From assembly GCA_023653785.1 (NCBI GenBank), contig JAMKCH010035192.1, positions 27,871-91,870 of the forward strand: a DNA stretch of 64,000 bases. Direction: 5' to 3'. Below are positions 11,098 through 22,954 of the stretch, piece after piece. Positions within the stretch are counted from its first letter, which is position 1. Each line of letters starts with the position of its first letter. The DNA comes from Ophioderma brevispina (lineage: Eukaryota > Echinodermata > Ophiuroidea > Amphilepidida > Ophiodermatidae). Under the pieces are notes generated by a model that ran no database searches, had not been told where the DNA came from, and saw only the letters and a list, made by a program, of their open reading frames with translations. Position numbers and translations under genes: made by a program.

Positions 11098-11815
11098 AGC
11101 AAGTAAACTTGCGCGATCCCCCTGGCAAGATGGCAGTATACACAAGGTGGTTAGTTGGCACAGTTGTCAGTTGCAGGGCATCAAATTCAATAAATTGTTC
11201 TCATGGAATAATATCTAGAAATGTAGCAATTTCTGAAAAAATGAAAGCCTAACCAAAGGGGAAAATTACCGCAATTAACCTTATGGCCTTGGTATGTGAC
11301 CTTGCGCTCAACCACATATGAGTAACCCTTATGCACCTTTGACCCAAGTTAAGTTGTAATCGGACTTCAACTTTTCAAAGACGAACAGAAAAACAAAAAC
11401 TAACCAAACTGGAAAATGACCTCAGTTGACCTTTGACCTTGTCCATGACCTTTGACATCATCCACATATGAAGGAACCCCTATTGCACCTTCACCCCAAG
11501 TCTGGTTTAAATCGGACTTAAACTTTTCGAAGGAGATGCGAAAAATGAAAACCTAACCAAAACCTAACCAAACTGGAACATGACCTCAGATGACCTTTGA
11601 CCTTGTCCATGACCTTTGATATCATCCACATATGAAGGAACCCCTATTGCACCTTCACCCCAAGTCTGGTTTAAATCGGACTTAAACTTTTCGAAGGAGA
11701 CGCGAAAAATGAAAACCTAACCAAACTGGAACACACACATACATACACATGCATACATATGGACATGCGCACCCTCGCAACATCCCCCTCTGCTTTTCAA
11801 GCCAGGGGGATAAAA
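11098..11815. repeat. DR1-bearing dispersed repeat, longest copy with internal duplication
   Basis: Left end AGTAAACTTGCGCGATCC; right end CCCCCTCTGCTTTTCAAGCC. Inside, a unit of about 170 bp is duplicated in tandem (about 11404-11560 and 11565-11725). Each unit carries TGACCTTTGACCTTGTCC followed by ATGACCTTTGA, then CATCCACATATGAAGGAACC, CCCCAAGTCTGGTTTAAATC and GAAAACCTAACCAAACTGG. A run of ACATACACATGC follows. TGACCTTTGACCT is the complement of a DR1 nuclear-receptor site. No protein coding seen. Confidence 0.75.
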
Positions 11816-12244
11816 AGGGTTTGACATTCCATCTGCTAAGTCTGCAGACCATGTTTAGACTTTAGCAAGTTTTAATGCAAATTACTGTCCAAATTCTAGT
11901 GTTGAAAATATAATTTTTACTAAGCCAGAAATTCCAAATTCTATGATAACACTCATATTTACAAACCTTCAGAAGCTTTTATACCCTTTCTGAATGTAAT
12001 TATTTCATTATGATTTTTGATTTATTATTATTTCAGAGTTAAAACAAATAATCTGTACATAACTCCAGAAAAGGTGCAAAATAAGTGATGATCAGTGCAT
12101 GAATGAAATGAGGAAAATGGTCATAAAGAACAATTTATAAATGACCTGCACAGACAATTCTATATAAACTGATCTACTTTATTTTTTTCTATCCATCTTG
12201 TATGTCTAAAACTGTTCTACATGATGGAGGATGCATCAACATGC

Positions 12245-12405
12245 CACTAGAATGGATATGTTTTATTCTTCCCTCTAGGCTGCCAAGAAATGACATATTC
12301 ATTTCCTTGGCCAGGAATTGCCAGGCAGGCACTCTACCAACTGAGCAAACAAGGATATTATTACTGTGGTATTGAAGCGTAAGACAGTCTATGGGCTCGG
12401 AGTTC
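12245..12405 (-). mobile_element. tRNA-derived SINE-like copy lacking its B box
   Basis: On the minus strand TTTGCTCAGTTGGTAGAGTG is a tRNA A-box region. It matches the copy at 12528-12705, but the segment of about 20 bp holding the B box is missing here. The rest of the body (GGATATGTTTTATTCTT on the plus strand) aligns. A transcriptionally dead copy is likely. Confidence 0.6.
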
Positions 12406-12527
12406 AAAATCATTTTTTTTCTCCTACTTCTCTAATGATAAGCATGGAAAATAAATAATCTTTTAATTCTAGTGAATATACAAAAATAAACATGATAAAG
12501 GGTACTTTACTATGAAGGTAAATAGGT

Positions 12528-12705
12528 TGGATATGTTTTACTCTTTTAATCAAGATGGCCAATAAATGGCAAATTAGTTCCTTGACTAAGATTTGAACCA
12601 GGCACCTCCCAATTGCCAGGTTGGCACTCTACCAATTGAGCTAATAAGAAGTTATTGTTGTGGCATTGATGCATAAGATATAGTCCCAAGACGCCAAATC
12701 ATAGA
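12528..12705 (-). mobile_element. tRNA-derived SINE-like copy
   Basis: On the minus strand TTAGCTCAATTGGTAGAGTG (A box) is followed about 35 bp later by TGGTTCAAATCT (B box), the spacing of a tRNA gene. The fold is not tRNA-perfect and the body continues beyond the tRNA length, so this is a SINE head and not a tRNA gene. Confidence 0.65.
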
Positions 12706-12849
12706 TGGTGGATTCCTAATTCATCCGCAGACATCGGCTGATGCTAGTCTTTCGAACACGCTTTGCACGCTGGATGCATGATGATATGCATGCGTAAAAA
12801 ACATGTTGGAAAGGCTAGCTGCAGACAACTGCCCATGAAGTATGAACCC

Positions 12850-12975
12850 ACCTACTCTGTCTTATGTTTCAATACCACAATACTAACTTTCTTTTTTTTA
12901 CCTCAATTGGTGTATTACCAGTCTTGCATCAGGAGGTCCCCGGTTCAACTCCTAGTCAATGAACCAAAGTTTTTA
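12850..12975 (+). mobile_element. tRNA-derived SINE-like copy, opposite orientation
   Basis: TCTTATGTTTCAATACCACA, then CCTCAATTGGTGTATTACC and a CCCCGGTTCAACTCC B box, parallel the minus-strand copy at 12528-12705. Three relatives thus lie within 750 bp, two on the minus strand and one on the plus. Confidence 0.55.
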
Positions 12976-13039
12976 TTTTCTTGCCAAATTGAGGGAAATA
13001 ATACAGTATTTTCAACCATTTACCTTGAGAACTAACTAC

Positions 13040-15350
13040 CTTTAATTCAAGCCACTAGAATTTGGTATTGAGGGCACATTATGCTTTTAATGGAAGATAA
13101 AATCATCATGAAAATGATTAAACAAAAATAACAATCTTTTTTTGTCTCCATTAGTACAAAATGCATTAAATGCAATTTAATCCACAGTCACAAGCTTGAA
13201 CAACATGCTGACTCAGTCACACAAAACATATAAATTAAGAAAACTATTTTACAAAGTACAAAACTACACTATATACAAGTGAATGAAATCTAATACTTTT
13301 GTGGCAGCAGGTTTGAATTGAAAACTGCTGTCTCATTAGTAAAGGAAGGCCTACGAGCATGGAGATATTATATTGAATGTGATTTCAACCAAAATAATGT
13401 GTATTTTTAACTTGTCACGTCTAAACCATGAAGCACTCGGAAGCTTTCTATTAAGCTGATATTAACATGTTGTGAAGTGAATGCCGCCAAACCTTGGTTT
13501 CTCTGGCTGTTTCATGCCAGATGCAGTTACATAGGAGTAACTGCTTACAGACTAGAAACAAGAAAACCCTTCTGATTTTTCCACCGATAGCAGCAGATTA
13601 TAGCAGAAAATTATGTCTACCCACACTGCTTTGAAGAAATGAATCATGCCTGTAACCATATGTTGTTCTGTAACTATGAGTTACAATATGCTCATCCACC
13701 AAGGACACAGTTCAGTGGGTTGTACTTGTACATACATTGACATTAACTGACCTTGTGTGATCTGGGTATCATATATTATACCCAAAAACCAGGGAGTATA
13801 TTTCTAAATACACTGGTGAATGGAAGGTACTGAACTGTGTCATGGGAATTGAGATTTCACTAGCTCATAGTGTGAACTACATGGGCTCACTGTGAGTTCA
13901 TGCTTTGAACCATGTCAAATGAGGAATCTCTGTTTTTTTACTTATTCTTTTGTTTTGGTTTGTTTTTGATTTTTGGTATTAATTTGATGTTTTCATTGAC
14001 CTGGGTATTAATGTTGAGTTTACATTAAAAGCCAATTTGAATTAATTCAGAGGTTATCAAAAGATCATGGGTATCAACCAAACATCCATGAATGTTGAAT
14101 TACAGAATCTCTGAGGGTTCAAAACTTCCATTAATTTTGCTATACTTTGTCTCATCTGAAGTATGAAGTGAGGACACGCATATACCCAGTGCCGCCTCTC
14201 AGTTGCAGTGCGCTTGTGCATTGCCTATGCGTGCTGAAAGTCGGTACAATGTATACGCCCGCGTTGCTACTTCGTACTTCGAGCTGGACAGAGTATAAGT
14301 AGCTTAGGAAATCATTGGTTGCACCCATGATGTAAATAAAATTTAGACTGCTAATGGCTATTGTTATTTGTATATGTAGGGGGGGAAATACTTATATTGC
14401 ACCTGGAATTCCATGCATACAACACACTGTTACATAATGGTAAAAAATATGGTGAAGCACAAGACATGAGTAGGAGAACATTATCATTTACATTCCAAAT
14501 CAATTGATTTTGCTAACTTTTAGATCCTTCACTTTTAGTAGAGTTTCTAATTAGATAGCTCAATCCTTTTACAAAAATCTTTGGCAAAGTTCCCATATCA
14601 AAAAACATCAGGAAAGGGTGAAAATATGGTCATAACATTGATGTATAAAACTGCATTTTTCATGATTTCTTATTGAAAGTCACCGTGTATGAATAAGGTG
14701 TTTTCTGCCATTGATGCGCATCTGAAGTCCGCAAATGAGGCATAAAAATTTGAATGAACTGTTAACTCTAAAGATGATACCATCCTGAGAATTGTGGATA
14801 TTTTGTGTCCAGCAGTGGCCCTACACTGGCTGGTCACCAGGGGTTGTTTTCTTTTGACAATCACTGAAGCAGAAACACGAGTAGCAGGGAACCTTCAAAT
14901 TGGGGATGTCATTTAGCAGGTTTGGATTTTCCCAACAGTTGGAGCAAAGACTGACGTGCGATGGTAAGATATTATCTGCAGTGTATTACCAAGTGATTGG
15001 TTGAGAGTAAAACTATGCATGTATGTAACCCACATTTGGCTTGGCTAATCAAGACGCCATGTTATCACCACCCAATCAGATTGACACATAATATAGCAAT
15101 AATAATTAGAGGCATTTATGATGGTGACACAGGCACCCGATGGTAGCCCAAGGCACGGTATGTCAGTCTGTTTAGGTACTCAACATGTCAGAGAGTAATT
15201 GTACAAATTAACTCTGATAGATTTATGGGAGGAAGTCATACTTTAGAAACAGTGGGAAACCACGGTACCAATCAACCTGCAGAAACAAGCTTGGATTTGA
15301 AACAAAATGCACGCAAGTACCCAAAAAATCCTCCCACTTGTGATTTTAAG
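13040..15350. other. Non-coding interval, nothing recognised
   Basis: AT-rich sequence with scattered short inversions. No supported exon, element end or RNA gene was found. Confidence 0.35.
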
Positions 15351-15460
15351 GCATAATTACAGTATACCCTTTTTACCTACTTTGTATCATGTGCTTTATT
15401 CTGTTAAAGGAATAAAGCACATGATACAGCGTAGGTGCAAAGGGTACAATGTAATTACGC
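15350..15460. repeat. Large imperfect hairpin
   Basis: GAATAAAGCACATGATACA at the right of the centre is the inverse of GTATCATGTGCTTTATTC at its left. The arms extend outward through ACCTAC/GTAGGT, ACCCTTT/AAAGGGT and finally GTAATTAC-type ends. The loop is about 9 nt. It is probably a small foldback element. Confidence 0.75.
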
Positions 15461-15660
15461 CCATTTGAAACACAGCATCTCAGCCCAAATCTGTCCGCTT
15501 CAGATAACTATCTTTCCTAAATTCTACTCATCTGCCATCAATGTTGCATCATGGGAAGCATTGTTACTATGAGTGTAGTCTCTTTGAATACTATTACAGA
15601 GTAAGCCTACAGACTGAACTTAATGCCAAGTCAGTGAAGGAGGTCTAGTTTGAATCCAAT

Positions 15661-16015
15661 CAGTGGCGTAGCTAGGATTTTCATATTGGGGGGGTCAGTG
15701 TCGCATCTCAACCGACAGAAAATGGGTAGGGTCCAGGGGCCCGCCTTAGGGCCCTGTTGGGGTCCAGGGGCGAAGCCCCGGTGGGGGTCGAGGGGGCGAA
15801 GCCCCTGAAAATTTTGGGTTTTATATGCTTTAAATGTCTTCTGAGGGCTAATTTTTGTACTATTTTGTAAAATTTACTTGTCGCACGCTGTCCATTGAAC
15901 TTTAAACCTATACTTTGCTGACAATCCGGCCTGCAAGTGCCATGACCTGAATTTTTCAAGTGAACCGACGGCCCCTCATCTCAACCGACGAAATCAATTA
16001 TTGGGGGGGCCACTG
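15661..16015. mobile_element. Non-autonomous hAT-type element with 8-bp target duplication
   Basis: It starts CAGTGGCGTAGC and ends GGGGGGGCCACTG, so the first and last bases are inverted. It is flanked by identical AATCCAAT at 15653-15660 and 16016-16023. Eight-base target duplications and CAGTGGCG-like ends are typical of hAT transposons. The interior holds GC-rich direct repeats (GGGTCCAGGGGC, GGGGCGAAGCCCC). Transposase is absent. Confidence 0.85.
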
Positions 16016-16984
16016 AATCCAATATCCTATTGTATCAGTGGGTTTCATCTCAAAACGTCATTTCATTAGAGTAACTCCTCTAAAAGAATTTCTAAGCGGT
16101 GGATAATATGTCTATTCCCGACACAAATACATGGCGGCCATGTATGTTATCACCATGTTGTATCTAATCATAGAAGCCTGTTAACATGCTTGGCTGGCTA
16201 ATTGTGCCAAGAGTTGTCACTCAACATTCAAGCTCATACTTCATAAAATCCCATTGAAGCATGTCATATCTTTAAAAAATATGACTTCGCATGCAAAAAA
16301 AAATGTCTGTTCATTTTAAAATCCGATTGCTAAGCATGAGTATGTGAAACTATGCAAAAAAACAATTTCCAGAGATAACACACCTTTTGGAATACTGCCA
16401 AATTCAACAGTTCCTAACTCTGTTAACGTTTTGATCGAAGTGGGTCGAAAAACACTTAACACAAAACACAAATCAATCACCTGGTTACATTACAGAAAGC
16501 TGGTAGGAAGTTCAACTTTTCCTCTCAAATCTGAAATGGAAGCTTTGTAAACACTAAACAGTAGTCAAAGGTGTCGCTCTAATGCCCTGACCAAGATGTG
16601 TTTTCCACAGGCCTAATTTCATAATTTCTGAGACTTAAAATGAGCACGGATGTTTACTGATGTTAATCTTGTGTGGAAAATACTTTTGAATCAAATTTAT
16701 TTTTAATCCAGCATCCAGAATTGGTCTTGGTTTTGAGATACTAGTCAAATCATATTCCAAACCTTCGAAAGCAGCACTGTGCCATTTCATGTTAAATATT
16801 GCATACTTTCTTACTGAAAGATAACTACTTTTTATAATGTCCAAATCCCAAATCTCACTACAGTACTTTCTTACTTATAATCACATTAAACTATTTGAAG
16901 TTCATCCATTAGACAGGTGATTTTCCAACACTGCATATTCATGAAATATTAAAAATGATTATCGTAAATCTTCTAACTGCTGCA

Positions 16985-17539
16985 TTCTGTGTCCAAAAGT
17001 GTTATATATATATTTCACCTAACTTTTGTTGCAGATGTAATATCAACTTAATTTTAGGCTCAAAAGAAAGGTAAAACTTAAATTTGTTCCATTCCACATT
17101 TGATGTAGCTTAGTAACAAATAGGGTTCTTAAGATCATATCGAGACCAAATTAAAAAATGAGATTCACTACACAGATTCCAGGCACAGTGGTCATATAAA
17201 AGCTCTAAAACGGTGTAACTGCATTCATGGTTTGTTAAAGTTTGAGACATCTTCCTGACAGAAAATCAACAGCAACATGAGACTTTCAAGAACTGAGAAG
17301 TGTACAAAATGAAAGAAAAGGGATGCAGTAGAAGACCACTCTGGCACCTATTATAGAAAGAAATCTCGCTTTTGAATTATCTCCAAATGAGAAACCCTAC
17401 ATTTTACTAAACTGCAACAAATGTGGTATAGAATAAATTTCCCAATTTTTACCTTTCTTCTGAGCCTAAAATTAAGTTGCCATTACATCTGCAACAAAAG
17501 TTAGGTCCAACTGAAAAGGGTATTTTTTTGCACACCCTG
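16985..17539. mobile_element. Mariner-like non-autonomous element
   Basis: CACCTAACTTTTGTTGCAGA...CAACTTAATTTTAGGCTCA (about 17015-17075) recurs inverted at 17440-17510, and the right end is GCACACCCTGTA, matching the CAGGGTGT end of the 17988-18962 element and abutting TA. The left end is diverged. There is no coding sequence. Confidence 0.6.
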
Positions 17540-17987
17540 TATTTAGAAATGTTAAAACTAGCGATGACAGATACAACGCCCAAGTACATAAACTCCAACA
17601 ACTTTCAGGATATAATTTGACTCAAGCGTTACAATTAGGGTTGATTGATGACAATTTTGAAAGTACCCTACCTATGCAATTCTTCATACAACTTGTATAC
17701 AGGTGGTTACTTTGCACAGACACAACAGGAGATACAGGTGTGATATTCAATGCAAATTTGGTAACCGCAATGGCTCGTGTAACCACAACCGCTTGGTGTC
17801 GGAAACCAGCTGCGTATGCCCGATCACTTTACCCAAATTTATTACATGTACTTATTTAGATTTATTGTATATATCGAGGTCAGTCGACAAAGGGAAAAAT
17901 CCACTCAATTCAGCAACATGCATGCACAAACTAACATGCTCAACAAGAAATGCAAGTCACCGTTTCTGTGCAAAAAATTGAAATGTA

Positions 17988-18962
17988 CAGGGTGTCTCAG
18001 AAAGAACGTTACCTCCAGAAACGGCCATTTTGCTTACTTAATCAATTCTTATCCTCGTTTTAGCTTTATATTATGAAAATATGTACTTTTATGAATATAT
18101 GTTGAAAACAAGAAAGAAAACGGTGAAAAAATAATCAAACAATAACTATTTCCCTAAAAATGATGCAAACCAACTTTGTCCACGGCTAGCAATAGCAGAG
18201 AGACATGTACATTGTATTTCTTATGGATTTTAGCACACGTAGTTCTCAGATTTAATTAATTTGTTCACATGTAATGCCTAAAAAGCACCTGAAACATGCA
18301 TTAATTTGTTCTTCAGAATGAAATGACCTAAATGCCCTCACCCGTCTCCCATCATAATGCAAATATGACTTTGGTTAAAGCACACTTTTAAATTTCAAAT
18401 AATGGCATTGGCGCGTGACTCCTGCAACGGCATATTCTACTGAACTGATCTTGGGTTAAAGGATGATCGTTCATCGTGAATGGGTAAACGTTTCCCTAAA
18501 TGTAGGGTTCCCAGTAAGATGGCAATCAAGGGGAACAGAGAAAAAAATCTGGAGCATGGCAAGACTCTAAAAAGGTGAGAGATATGGTCGTCAAAGAACA
18601 GGACAATCAGCCGCAAATAATGCTGCAGTGCGTAGAGAACTGAACAATAAATTCTAAAACCAGCAATGGACCTTGGAATTTGAGAGTATTATTGGCCAGG
18701 AGGGTCTTAAACATTTTTATGTCGGGGGTATTTGCATCCATGGTTTCCTCTGCTAATGCTAGCCGTGGACAAAGTAGGTTTGCATCATTTTTAGGGAAAT
18801 AGTCAATGTTTGGTTATTTTTTCACCGTTTTCTTTCTTGTTTTCACCATATGTTCATAAAAGTACATATTTTCATAATATAAAGCTAAAACAAGGATTAC
18901 AAATGATTAAGTAAGTAAAATTTGCCGATTCTGGAGGGTAACGTTCTTTCTGAGACACCCTG
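17988..18962. mobile_element. Mariner-like element with about 210-bp inverted termini
   Basis: It begins CAGGGTGTCTCAGAAAGAAC and ends with the inverse, with TA directly outside each end (17986-17987 and 18963-18964). The arms are inverted copies over roughly 210 bp (17988-18200, 18755-18962), including GGTGAAAAAATAA and TTTGTCCACGGCTAGC. In the 555-bp core the plus strand can be read RYGRQRTGQSAANNAAVRRE, which resembles the helix-turn-helix linker of IS630/mariner transposases. The remainder of the transposase is missing. The 975-bp length marks a non-autonomous copy. Confidence 0.8.
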
Positions 18963-20234
18963 TACAAGGTGGTCATAAATAACATTGGAAAAAATCAACT
19001 ACATGATTGATGACATCAAATCAAGAAATGGGCAAAGATGAATTTCTGTGACAGCTAACTAAGAAGCTACGTGTCTAGAGGTGCCTTGCTATTAATAGCT
19101 GTGCACATGTAGTGATCGAGTGAGAATGAACTTGCAGAAATTCTCTCTGTAAAGCAAGATGCAAGTTGAAAGTAGATAGTTTGACAGTTGTCCAAAATGG
19201 TTGATACGGAAGACAATTGCCTATTTTGGGACAAATGTATCGTATTTTGGGGGGATATTGTATTACGTGCATGAAGGAGGTCATGACAAAATTAACTGCT
19301 ACAATACATGACAAAATCTGATCCACTCCGGACAAGTCTGGAATTGTGATGTTGAATTACAGCCAAACTAAGACCTGCCTATTCTATCTCTAATAAAAGC
19401 CCCCCTCTCTAATAAATGCCCCCTTCATTTGTTCACATACACCATTCCATAAATGCTAAAATTTTCATGCCATATCACATGGGTATAAAGATTTAAAAAT
19501 GGCATTTGCTACACATCACAATCGCAAAATTGCACGGACAAACCATTTCTAACTTAAATTTTCCAACAATTCCATTGCTAAATTATAGTAGAATTTTTAT
19601 TTAAAGATCAAAGTAAATCACATTTTTGCATGGAAAAGCACTTATAGATTCAATTTTGTAGTGGCAATTTTGTATTAACAATGATATGCTGTCTATGCAG
19701 GTGTGAATACAATAACTGACTTTAAGTCCATATAGATTACAACAGAGTTTGCAACAAATAAAGTGCTTTAAATGTTAGCAGCCTTACACTGCAAAAAACA
19801 ATAATGACAACAATTTATTTTTCATAATTCTGGACTGAATGGATCAGATTGGATCTTTTAAGTTATATCTGTATTGGCAAAATGCTTATTTCTAAGCTTA
19901 AAATTGGATCACTGTTTTCCTTCTGGTTGTCCAAAGATTTAAAATTACTGAAGATAGGTTTGGCATAATAGCACTCAATCCATGGGGCAAGGGAGAGTAT
20001 TGCAAATTTAACATCATCATGTTCACCTGATAAAATGCTCAATTAAATTGGCTTGGTAGTTACTAATAAATAGCACAATAAATAATTACACACAAAAAGC
20101 ACCTAACAATCAGTAGCGATGCTACACTTAGGATTAATCTCATACATTTGTTATAGTCTCATATCCATAGCACACATGCCTCTGTTAACACTTCACAAAA
20201 AAAAACACATTCATAAAGCCACTTTACAAAGTGC

Positions 20235-20604
20235 TTAAAGGTGCATTTCGTGATTTCAGCACCTTCTGTTTTAGTCATAGATCACTTGATATCCTTGAGA
20301 AAAACTTATTCTCAAAATTTGAGCTGATCCCGATCTTGCGGTTTTGTGTTATGAGCAATTGCTCGTTTCCCACGGTCCCATAGGCTACTGTGCTGTAATT
20401 TCTGTCCGTTTACGGACAGAAAATACAAAATTGCGAATTTCTTACAGATGCGACCTAATTTGCATGTAAGATTGGGCACACATGGATTACTAAGGCTAAC
20501 GGTTCAGATGATATAAAAATCTCAACATTTTTTAGGTAAGTCGGGGGGGGGGGGAAAAAAAAAAAAAAAAAAAAGAGGCTGTGGATCACGAAATGCCCCT
20601 TTAA
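20235..20604. mobile_element. TTAA-ended MITE, family 2
   Basis: The ends are TTAAAGGTGCATTTCGTGAT and its inverse ATCACGAAATGCCCCTTTAA. A palindrome TTCTGTCCG...CGGACAGAA lies near 20400-20421. A G-run followed by an A-run (about 20547-20574) lies close to the right end. TTAA at both edges suggests piggyBac-type target sites (inference). Confidence 0.75.
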
Positions 20605-20693
20605 GGAACTACAAAAAAGATTACCTATCAATCTTAAATGAGTGGTCTATGTTGTATCTAACATAGAAACTAACAATTTGACAAAGTAACTTA

Positions 20694-21253
20694 AGCTGGT
20701 ATTCTCAAAGAGAGTCTTAACTTTAAACCCAGATTCAAACCAAGGTTAGTCCTTTATGGATTGAACTTTATGGCTGGTATTCTGAAAGGAAGACTAACTT
20801 TAGACCTGGGTTTAAGCCAAGGTTAGTCCTACATGAGTGGACCTTTTTTCCTTCCAACCTACTCTAAAATGTGCTGTAACAGGTGAGAAAATTCCTCATG
20901 GATGGGTCGTTCCGGCCCATCCATGAGGAATTTTCTCACCCGTTACACTTACTTTCACAGTATTTTGAAAGGGAAAAAAAGTCCACTCATGTAGGACTAA
21001 CCCTGGCTTAAACCCAGGTCTAAAGTTAGTCTCCCTTTCAGAATGCCATCCTTTATCTTTCAATGTACTCTGAAAGTGTAATGCATTGGATCTGATCCTA
21101 TTGAAAGGATCAGAATGACCCCTCCATTAGGATTTTCTCACCTATTTTATTGCAATTTTAGAGTAGGATGAAAGAAAAAAGGTCCATTAATGACTGACTA
21201 ACCCTGGTTTAAGCCTGGGTCTAAAGTTAGACTCCCTTTTAGAATACCAGCCT
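20694..21253. mobile_element. Foldback MITE, outer copy interrupted by a sister copy
   Basis: The left arm (GCTGGTATTCTC...TTAACTTTAAACCCAGATTC...GGTTAGTCC, 20694-20771) and the remainder (21051-21253, ending CCCTTTTAGAATACCAGCC) belong to one element. It is split at CTTTAT by the inner copy at 20772-21050. Confidence 0.8.
20772..21050. mobile_element. Foldback MITE, inner copy nested in its own family
   Basis: The arms GGCTGGTATTCTGAAAGG...AACTTTAGACCTGGGTTTAA and the inverted counterpart meet at a centre reading GGGTCGTTCCGGCCC, with CATGAGGAATTTTCTCACC on one side and its inverse on the other. A 6-bp repeat CTTTAT flanks the copy (20766-20771, 21051-21056). The arms are much more alike than those of the outer copy, so the insertion is younger. 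Confidence 0.85.
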
Positions 21254-21756
21254 TAAAGTTTGGCCAAATTAGTTAGACTAAACATGCTCCAAATAGTGTT
21301 GGTCAGTTCCATTCCAAAATAGAATCTAAAAGTGTTGTATAATAGTTGTGGCATTAGCAATTACTGCTTATTGATGATATGAATATATCCAATATCACAC
21401 TTGATAACAGTAACAATAATGGGTCATCCTATTCATGTACTCAATGATATACTCAATCATCAGTCTACTGATATCACAACCAAATGAACTGTTTCTGGTG
21501 CCTTCTTTCACAGGGACATGTCTATCTGGCTATTTTCCCCCCATATTTGATCTTTTTCCCAACTTTGCTTTCCAGGTTAGATACAACATCGGCCTGTCAC
21601 TTTACAACCACTATGTAACCTCTTTTCATAGTTCTTTAAGAAGTGCATTATTACTTTCTTTGGTCAAAACTTGAGAGATTACTCTCCCTATTCATGCAAA
21701 GTGTTAATATATAGGCCTATATGACCACAAGTATTCTCTGGACTGCTGCCACAAAC

Positions 21757-21882
21757 CTCGACAAACTCGCTGCCTCTCGTCAAACTCAAACCCGTCGGGA
21801 CACTGACACTCGATGGTGTTCCGTTTGTTCACGCATGTAGCATTATTACAACTGCTACCGTAGATCCTGCACCAGTTGAATT
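21757..21882 (-). CDS. EGF-like module exon, intact (fibrillin/LTBP-like gene)
   Basis: A 126-nt exon encoding one EGF-like module. The acceptor is TTTATCTTCTCCAG and the donor GTTTGT, the latter weaker than the GTAAGT or GTATG sites of its neighbours. It is phase 1 at both ends, so it can be skipped or duplicated without changing frame. All six cysteines are in order (WC, SSC, ATC, EC, QC, VC) with CPDGFEF at the C5 loop. The NNATC and ECQCPDGF segments closely parallel the module at 24.5 kb (NNGTC and RCTCSQGF), which suggests the two arose by exon duplication. There is no acidic cbEGF start. I see no stop or frameshift. The flanking intron holds a TTAA-ended element about 105 bp upstream of the acceptor on the transcript. 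Confidence 0.88.
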
Positions 21883-21987
21883 CTGGAGAAGATAAAAACA
21901 ATGTGTCACTTTTACATATATTTTATATTCACAAACCACAAGTAGCATCTTGCCATGGTTTTGCTCCAAATTTTGGTTTGTCCTTCA

Positions 21988-22529
21988 TTTAAAGAGACAC
22001 TGGCACATTTGAAAAAATAGTGCGCCCTCAAGATTTTTCAAAATTAATATTTTTGCATGGTTGTGAAGCTTTTATATACATTAACCCTCACCTGAAATAA
22101 TTAAGACCAAATCAGCATCCTTATGGGTAAACAGAACGATTTTATAATTAATGTCGCCGGCGACATTAATTCAGCAGACGATGGTAATGGCATTTAACAC
22201 AAGAAAACGCACGCTGTATGCATGTTTCCCACGACATGAATGCTGTTTGACCGGTCTGTGACCTTTGTGGTTTTAATATCAATGAGTACGAGTCTATGAT
22301 ATTCATGTAATATACACATTTGTTGATTAAAGTAATGGAAAACTTGAAAGTTAGCCTACAAATTAATTACCTGGATGTTTTTACCGTCTTATTAACGTCC
22401 CTATCTGTTTTTTGAGTATGTTACTTTATGTGTAAAATGTATCTCTAGTCTTCCAATGGCCTAGTATATCATTTCAGAGCAGATTGAAGAAATTCCATAT
22501 TTTGTGAAAATGTGCCAGTGCCACTTTAA
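21988..22529. mobile_element. TTAA-ended MITE, family 3
   Basis: The ends are TTTAAAGAGACACTGGCACA and the inverse TGTGCCAGTGCCACTTTAA. A perfect 24-bp palindrome is centred at GTCGCCGGCGAC (22147-22170). About 540 bp, with no coding sequence. Confidence 0.75.
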
Positions 22530-22954
22530 GTTGACAAAGAGTTGGCCTGGGGTAAAGACTTCTATTGAGATTGTGCAGTTTACTGAATAAAAAGCTGAGT
22601 AATCCCTCAGTCCTTCCACCAGCCTAACTTTGTGACATGCATAGATGAAGTTTAAACCAAAACCATATAGTGGAATGTTCTTTATGTAAGGAGATATAGA
22701 GTTGGCATGTAGTAAAGAATTTGAGGGTTTATGCAGCTTGTATATGTATAAGAAGATGCATCCCTTAGTCCTCCTAATATCATAATTATGAGAACTGTTT
22801 CATAAAGGATAAACTAAAACCACAGCAAAATTTGGTATGTCCACCATGTAAGTTGGAACAGAGTTGGCCTGGGATAAAGACTTAATCCAGTAAGGATAAG
22901 ACAGCCCTACTGAATAGAGCTCTATAATCCCTCAATAGAAGTCTTCCACTAGCT

